Part shown: one piece after another, positions 59,657 to 64,000 of the stretch
How positions within the stretch are numbered: the stretch's first letter is position 1
How the letters are laid out: each line of letters starts with the position of its first letter
Source of the DNA: Streptomyces yatensis
GTDB taxonomy: Bacteria; Actinomycetota; Actinomycetes; Streptomycetales; Streptomycetaceae
Reading direction: 5' to 3'
DNA length: 64,000 nt
Assembly (NCBI RefSeq): GCF_018069625.1
Contig: NZ_CP072941.1
Coordinates: 9,052,001-9,116,000, forward strand
Program-made: the position numbers and the translations under genes
The notes under the pieces: generated by a model
The model's input: only the letters and a program-made list of their open reading frames with translations
Told to the model about the DNA's origin: nothing
Database searches by the model: none

Positions 59657-61024
59657 ATGCCCACCACTCACACCGACGTCACCACGGCCGAGGTCGAGGT
59701 GGCCACCGACGTCGTCGCACTGCGCAGAAGCGTTGCCGCGGGAGCCGTCGGCGTGTTCGTGCACTGGTTCGACTGGGCCGCCTACGCCTATCTCGCCGGC
59801 ACCGTCGCGACCGTGTTCTTCCCGGACGAGAACAGCACCACCGGACTGCTCGCCGTATTCGGCGTGTTCGCCGTGTCCTTCGGCATCCGGCCGATCGGCG
59901 CCCTGGTGTTCGGACCGCTCGGTGACCGGATCGGCCGCAAGCGCACGCTGTCGCTGGTCATCTTCATGATGTCCGGCGCGACCCTGACGATCGGCCTGCT
60001 GCCCGGCTACGCGGCGATCGGGGTCGCCGCCCCGGTGCTCCTGGTGATCCTGCGCCTGATCCAGGGATTCGCGGCGGGCGGCGAGTTCGGCAGCGCGGCG
60101 AGCTTCCTGGCCGAGAGCGCCCCCCGGCGCCGCCGCGGATTCGGGGTGAGCTGGCTGGAGGTCGGCTCCCTGCTGGGCTTCCTCGCCGGTTCGTTCGTCT
60201 ATCTGCTGCTGTCGACGGGGCTCGACGAGGACCAGCTGACCGCCTGGGGCTGGCGCATCCCCTTCCTCGTCTCCGCGCCGCTCGGCGTCATCGGCTTCAT
60301 CATCCGCAACAAGATCGAGGACACCCCCGAATACCGGACGCTCGAAGCCAACGACACCGTGCCGCGCACCCCCGTACGGGAGTTGCTCCGCCGCCACAAG
60401 CGGCACCTGCTCCAGGCCGCGGGCCTGATGGCCGCCATGCACGTGCCCTTCTACATGGTGCTGACGTACCTGGTCACCTACGAGACCGACCACCTGGGCC
60501 ACTCGGCCGGCAGCGCGGCCCTGCTGTCCACCGTGATCTCACTGCTGGGGCTGGTGCTGGTCCCCGTGTTCGGGCTGCTGTCCGACCGCGTGGGCCGCAA
60601 ACCGGTCTTCGTCGGGGCCACCGCGGCCCTCCTGGTCCTGTCCACCCCCGCCTTCCTCCTCATGCGCACCGGGCTCGCCGGAACCTGGGTCGCCGGTCTG
60701 CTGCTCGGCGCGATCCTCGCCGCGATCCTCGGCACCTACGCGGTGTGGTCGGCGGAGATCTTCCCCACCCGCACTCGCCAGAGCGGCCTGTCCATCGCCT
60801 ACAACCTCACCGCCGCCCTGTTCGCGGGCACGGTGCCGTACCTGATGACCGTGCTCATCTCCGCGACCGGCAGCACCCTGCTGCCCGGCCCCTATCTGAT
60901 GGTGTTCGCCGTCGGCGGCCTCATCGCCGCCCTGTCCCTCAAGGAGACCGCCGGCTCCGCCCTGCTGCGCCCCGAGGACGTCTCCGACGCGCCCGAGGAG
61001 CGCCACCCTGCACCGCCCGCATAG
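59657..61024 (+). CDS. MHS-type MFS transporter (metabolite:H+ symporter)
   Basis: This 455-residue protein has 12 predicted helices. It has FVHWFDWAAYAYLAGTVATVFFP near the start, GALVFGPLGDRIGRKRTL between helices 2 and 3, RLIQGFAAGGEFGSAASFLAE and LSDRVGRKPVF, the plan of the ProP/KgtP/ShiA metabolite symporters. It probably imports the operon's substrate. AAGGAGG lies 5 nt before the ATG. A repeated GCATAGGGTC (61019-61028, 61037-61046) overlaps its stop codon. Confidence 0.92.
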   Translation: MPTTHTDVTTAEVEVATDVVALRRSVAAGAVGVFVHWFDWAAYAYLAGTVATVFFPDENSTTGLLAVFGVFAVSFGIRPIGALVFGPLGDRIGRKRTLSLVIFMMSGATLTIGLLPGYAAIGVAAPVLLVILRLIQGFAAGGEFGSAASFLAESAPRRRRGFGVSWLEVGSLLGFLAGSFVYLLLSTGLDEDQLTAWGWRIPFLVSAPLGVIGFIIRNKIEDTPEYRTLEANDTVPRTPVRELLRRHKRHLLQAAGLMAAMHVPFYMVLTYLVTYETDHLGHSAGSAALLSTVISLLGLVLVPVFGLLSDRVGRKPVFVGATAALLVLSTPAFLLMRTGLAGTWVAGLLLGAILAAILGTYAVWSAEIFPTRTRQSGLSIAYNLTAALFAGTVPYLMTVLISATGSTLLPGPYLMVFAVGGLIAALSLKETAGSALLRPEDVSDAPEERHPAPPA

Positions 61025-61088
61025 GGTCCGGGCGCCGCATAGGGTCGGCATCGGCACGGACACCGATCACCAGGCGCGAGGGTCACGC

Positions 61089-62015
61089 ATGACGTCACCG
61101 GTGGGTTTCACCCTCCTCCAGCTCCGCTACTTCCTCGTCGCCGCCGAGCGCGGTTCGATGACGGAGGCGTCGGGGGCGCTCCACATCGCGCAGTCCGCCG
61201 TGTCCGCGGCCATCCACAACCTGGAGCGCGACCTGCGGGTGCAGCTGTTCATCCGCCGCAGGGGCCGGGGACTGACCCTGACGCCCGCGGGGGAGCGGCT
61301 GCAGCAGCACGCGCGGGAGCTGCTGGCCCGCGCGCGCGAGATCGAGCGGGAGGCCCGGGGAGACGGCGAGACGATCTCCGGACCGGTGGCCGTCGGCTGT
61401 TTCGTGACCCTGGCCCCGTACTATCTGCCGCCCCTGTTCAGCGAATGCACCGACCGCTACCCGGGCATCGAGATCGATGTGGTGGAGGGGGAGACGGACC
61501 AGCTCGTCCAGGCCCTGGGCGCGGGGCGCATCGACTTCGCCCTCACCTACGACCTCGGTCTGACGGCCGAGACGGACCTGCGCAGCGAGACGATCGCGCG
61601 GGCCCCGGCCTATGTCATCGTCGCGGCCGATCACCCGCTGGCCCGGCAGGGCTCCGTGGAACTGGCCGAACTGTCGGCGGAACCCCTCGTCCTGCTCGAC
61701 CTGCCCCACAGCCGCGACTACTTCCGTTCGCTGGTCGCCGCCACCGGCACCGCGCCCGATGTCCGCTACCGCACCCGGAGCTATGAAACCGTACGTTCCC
61801 TGGTGGCCCGGGGGCTCGGATACTCCGTCCTGAACCAGCGGCCGGCCACCGGCCAGACCTACGGCGGCGGCGAGATCGCGGAACTGGAGCTGCGGGACGG
61901 AAGCCCCCCGCTCGAAGTCCAGATCGCCTCGGTGAAGGGCATGACCCAGACCGCCCGCGCCCGGGCGGTGATGGAGCTGCTGAGGGAGATCGCCCCCCAC
62001 CACACCAGGGCCTGA
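61089..62015 (+). CDS. LysR family transcriptional regulator
   Basis: This 308-residue LysR protein has the HTH LLQLRYFLVAAERGSMTEASGALHIAQSAVSAAIHNLERDL and an effector domain with DFALTYDLGL and VARGLGYSVLNQRP. It lies 64 bp after the transporter gene, same strand, and is the obvious regulator of the monooxygenase-to-transporter operon. The T-N11-A dyad at 55733 is a candidate site. Confidence 0.93.
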   Translation: MTSPVGFTLLQLRYFLVAAERGSMTEASGALHIAQSAVSAAIHNLERDLRVQLFIRRRGRGLTLTPAGERLQQHARELLARAREIEREARGDGETISGPVAVGCFVTLAPYYLPPLFSECTDRYPGIEIDVVEGETDQLVQALGAGRIDFALTYDLGLTAETDLRSETIARAPAYVIVAADHPLARQGSVELAELSAEPLVLLDLPHSRDYFRSLVAATGTAPDVRYRTRSYETVRSLVARGLGYSVLNQRPATGQTYGGGEIAELELRDGSPPLEVQIASVKGMTQTARARAVMELLREIAPHHTRA

Positions 62016-62056
62016 GGAACACCGAACCGGACGGGCCCTTGGGGCCGCGGCCGTGG

Positions 62057-63007
62057 TCAGGCGCTCGGGACGGTGATGACCGGACAGCGTGCGTGCTGCG
62101 TCACCCCCTGGCTGACGGAGCCCAGCAGCAGGCCGGTGAACCCGCCGTGTCCGCGGGTGCCCACGACCAGGCCGAGAGCGTCTTCGGACGCCTCGGTCAG
62201 GACCTGCACCGGGTGGCCCGCCACGACGTCCTGGCGCAGTTCCACCTCCGGATGGTCGGCGGTACGCCCGGCGACCGTCTCCGACAGCAGCCGACGGCAC
62301 TCCTGGACGGCGGCCTCCTCGTCGGGGGTTCCGAGCCGCGGGGGCTGCCACACGCAGAGGGCGCGCAGGGCCGAGCCGTGCAAGGCGGCCTCGTCGAAGG
62401 CGAAGTCGACGGCGGCCGCGGAATGACGGCTGCCGTCGACCCCGACCACGAAATGCGGCTGCCGCTCGGGGGCGTGCTCCGCCTCGGGGGCGTGTTCCGG
62501 CGCGGGGACGTGTTGGGCCTCGGGCGCCCGCTCCGTCTCGGGCACCTGCTCCGGCTCCGGCACGACCACCACGGGGCAGGGCGCGTGGGCGATGAGCGGC
62601 AGGGCGACGGCGGCGGAGGTGAAGAGCTCCTGAAGCGCGCTCAGACGCCAGGACCCGACCACCACCACCGTGGCGTTCCGCGCCTGCTCACGCAGCACCC
62701 ACGCCGGATGCCCCTCGGCCAGCAGCCCCGATACCCGCACCTGCGGATGCCGGGACTCGACGAAGGCCACCGCCTCCTTCAGCATGCGGTCTCCCGTCGT
62801 GTGCAGCGACTCGTTCCACTCCTCCCAGGACGGCCGCCCGCCCGTCGGCCGGTACCCGGGGGTCGGCACGTTCTGCGCGAGGACCAGCAGCAGCGGCAGG
62901 CGGCGCCGGTCCGCCTCGTCGGCGGCCCAGCCGAGTGCCGCGCGTCTGCCCGGCTCGGGGTCGAGGCCGACCACGATCGGTTCGTCTCCGTGTGCGTGCG
63001 ACGCCAT
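62057..63007 (-). CDS. Tandem universal stress protein
   Basis: This 316-residue protein has two UspA domains. The first is at about 8-148 (IVVGLDPEPGRRAALGWAADEADRR, VVVVGSWRLSALQELFTSAAVALPLIAHAPCPVVVV) and the second at about 187-316 (FVVGVDGSRHSAAAVDFAFDEA, GLVVGTRGHGGFTGLLLGSVSQGVTQHARCPVITV). The second keeps the ATP-binding G-x2-G-x9-G-S loop; in the first it is altered. A linker of repeated AP/EP-E-x-x-H/V units (about 150-183) joins them. It has a 21-bp duplication just upstream. Confidence 0.93.
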   Translation of the reverse strand: MASHAHGDEPIVVGLDPEPGRRAALGWAADEADRRRLPLLLVLAQNVPTPGYRPTGGRPSWEEWNESLHTTGDRMLKEAVAFVESRHPQVRVSGLLAEGHPAWVLREQARNATVVVVGSWRLSALQELFTSAAVALPLIAHAPCPVVVVPEPEQVPETERAPEAQHVPAPEHAPEAEHAPERQPHFVVGVDGSRHSAAAVDFAFDEAALHGSALRALCVWQPPRLGTPDEEAAVQECRRLLSETVAGRTADHPEVELRQDVVAGHPVQVLTEASEDALGLVVGTRGHGGFTGLLLGSVSQGVTQHARCPVITVPSA

Positions 63008-63020
63008 CGCCGACCTCCTA

Positions 63021-63070
63021 TGGCTCCTCCGACCGGCACACTGGCTCCTCCGACCGGCACACCGTGCCGG
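63021..63070. repeat. 21-bp tandem duplication ending in a perfect 7-3-7 palindrome
   Basis: The 21-bp unit starting TGGCTCCTCCGACCGG is repeated at 63021-63041 and 63042-63062. CCGGCAC-ACC-GTGCCGG (63054-63070) is a perfect dyad. Both lie just upstream of the universal stress gene, where they could form part of its promoter control. Confidence 0.75.
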
Positions 63071-63403
63071 GAGCGTCCCCGGCGGGCGGTCCTCGACGTC
63101 TCGCCACGCCCCTAGGTGACCGTCCGGACGGCCTCGGCCCGGGCCGCGACCCGTGCTTCCAGCGGGCTCAACCGGTCATGGCCTGTCACCTCGCGCAATG
63201 AAGGCAGCCGGCCACTTCCATGCTGCGCGCCCCCACGCCACCCTGCGAATCGGACACCGAACGCCCGCAGCGGGGTGGGACGGGCTCCAGCTGTCGCGGC
63301 CGGCCGTCGACGAATGGCCGTGGCTTCCGCAGGTCACTCTCGCCGGTCATGACCGCCACCCACGACGCACTGCGTCCGGCCCTCGCGGTTCTGTGCTTGC
63401 CCC
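63071..63403. other. Gap without a supported gene
   Basis: Short open frames on both strands here lack codon bias, ribosome sites or recognisable motifs. I see no RNA gene. The promoter of the universal stress gene is probably near its left end. Confidence 0.5.
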
Positions 63404-63826
63404 TCAGGCCGTCGGGTCCCAGAGTCCGCCGGCCTCGCCGCGGGCGAGGTGTTCGGCGTAGACGCCGACCTTCCAGGCGATGACGGAACGGCACTCCTCC
63501 AGCGCCTGGATCTGTGCGTCGACCCGCTGCCGGTGGGCGTCGAGGAGCCGCAGCCGTTCCGCCTCGTTGCCCGGACCGTGCCGCACCAGTTCGGCGAACC
63601 GCTTGAGGTCGGCGAGCGGCATGCCGGATGCGCGCAGCTTGACGCAGATCAGCAACCAGTCGACGTCGAACGCGGTGTACCGCCGCCGACCGCCGGAGGT
63701 GCGCTCGACCGGTCCGACCAGCAGGCCCTCGCGCTCGTAAAAGCGCAGGGCGTGCACGCTGAGTCCGGTCCGCTCGGCCACCACACCGATGCTCAGTGAC
63801 TCCGCGGTGGTCTCGCCAGTCGCCAT
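63404..63826 (-). CDS. MerR family transcriptional regulator
   Basis: This 140-residue protein has the MerR winged helix SIGVVAERTGLSVHALRFYEREGLLVGPVERTSGGRRRYTAFDVDWLLIC, then MPLADLKRFAELVRHG and a coiled dimerisation helix with RQRVDAQIQALEECRSVI. There are no metal-binding cysteines at the C-terminus, so an organic or redox signal is likely. It is divergent from an SDR gene across a dyad-containing promoter. Confidence 0.93.
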   Translation of the reverse strand: MATGETTAESLSIGVVAERTGLSVHALRFYEREGLLVGPVERTSGGRRRYTAFDVDWLLICVKLRASGMPLADLKRFAELVRHGPGNEAERLRLLDAHRQRVDAQIQALEECRSVIAWKVGVYAEHLARGEAGGLWDPTA

Positions 63827-63843
63827 GTGCCCCACTCCAGGAT

Positions 63844-63881
63844 TTGATCTAGACCTCGCTCTAGATCGTAGCGTCGTCGAC
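63844..63881 (+). promoter_or_regulatory. MerR-type promoter: 8-6-8 dyad in a 19-bp spacer
   Basis: GATCTAGA-N6-TCTAGATC (63846-63853, 63860-63867) is a perfect dyad between -35 TTGATC (63844-63849) and -10 TAGCGT (63869-63874). The spacer is 19 bp, the overlong spacing typical of MerR-activated promoters. The ATG at 63882 follows 7 nt after the -10, so the mRNA may be leaderless. Confidence 0.75.
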
Positions 63882-64000
63882 ATGACCAGCACTGATCAGC
63901 AGCCGCTCGGCTCGCCCTTCTCCGCCGTCAGCACCGCCGAGGAGGTCATGACCGGCCTCGACCTCTCCGGCACGAGCGCCGTCGTGACCGGGGGTTACTC
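63882..64000 (+). CDS. N-terminal part of a short-chain dehydrogenase (cut by window end)
   Basis: Forty residues are visible: a 28-residue leader and then LDLSGTSAVVTGGYS, the first strand and start of the glycine loop of an SDR. It is divergent from the MerR gene and downstream of the MerR-type promoter, so it is the likely MerR target. Confidence 0.8.
   Translation, partial: MTSTDQQPLGSPFSAVSTAEEVMTGLDLSGTSAVVTGGY

Noticed and set aside
63153..63461. A 102-residue plus-strand frame before and into the MerR gene
   Set aside because: Overlaps the MerR gene antisense, with no motif or ribosome site.
12..64000. CRISPR array, tRNA, rRNA, transposase or integrase
   Set aside because: No spaced repeats with unique spacers, no tRNA or rRNA signatures and no transposase or integrase motifs were found by eye; a dedicated scan would be needed to exclude small RNAs.

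Overview
The window is chromosomal DNA from a high-GC actinobacterium, almost certainly a Streptomyces. The evidence is very high GC at third codon positions, long spurious antisense frames, GGAGG ribosome sites mixed with apparently leaderless starts, a 2-methylisoborneol/EshA encapsulin operon, and dense one-component and ECF sigma regulation. I see no rRNA, tRNA, CRISPR array or intact insertion sequence.

Layout. 0-13 kb holds mostly divergent regulator/target pairs: MocR with a flavin split-barrel protein, LysR with an EamA exporter, a LysR and an SDR; also a Rieske lipoprotein, an ABC-F ATPase, a SpoIIE-type phosphatase and an MFS carrier. 13-23 kb is a redox/ECF sigma island. It has a DUF899 protein, an ECF42 sigma factor with its DGPF (YCII) partner, two ECF41-type sigma factors, two NAD(P)-epimerase-like proteins, a soluble fumarate-reductase-like flavoprotein, an OsmC protein and an AhpD-like carboxymuconolactone decarboxylase protein. 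Five copies of an identical bipartite promoter (TGTCACA-N16-GGTC) sit in front of the transcription units of this island and nowhere else in the window. This is the strongest system-level signal here.

23-41 kb is an aromatic-catabolism island. It encodes a two-component HpaB-type flavin monooxygenase with its flavin reductase, hydroxyquinol 1,2-dioxygenase, maleylacetate reductase, 3-oxoadipate CoA-transferase (PcaI/PcaJ) and 3-oxoadipyl-CoA thiolase (PcaF). Together these form a complete route from a phenol through hydroxyquinol to succinyl-CoA and acetyl-CoA. Three large STAND-ATPase regulators of different architecture lie among them, and a TetR-SDR-binding-protein operon lies beside them. 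41-47 kb has an SDR, a tandem Lrp regulator, a very large zinc-ribbon/HTH/GAF/PAS/PP2C sensor phosphatase and a TetX-like monooxygenase. 47-51.5 kb is the 2-methylisoborneol operon: family 2B encapsulin EshA, 2-MIB synthase, GPP methyltransferase. 52-55.5 kb has PhzF, a truncated threonine aldolase, a LysE/Lrp pair and an SDR remnant. 55.8-62 kb is a tightly coupled catabolic operon (flavin monooxygenase, RidA, DUF1028, M20 amidohydrolase, MHS transporter) followed by a LysR. 62-64 kb has a tandem universal stress protein and a MerR regulator divergent from an SDR cut by the window end.

Protein families were recognised by eye from motifs and length. No database search was run, so substrate-level names are inferences.
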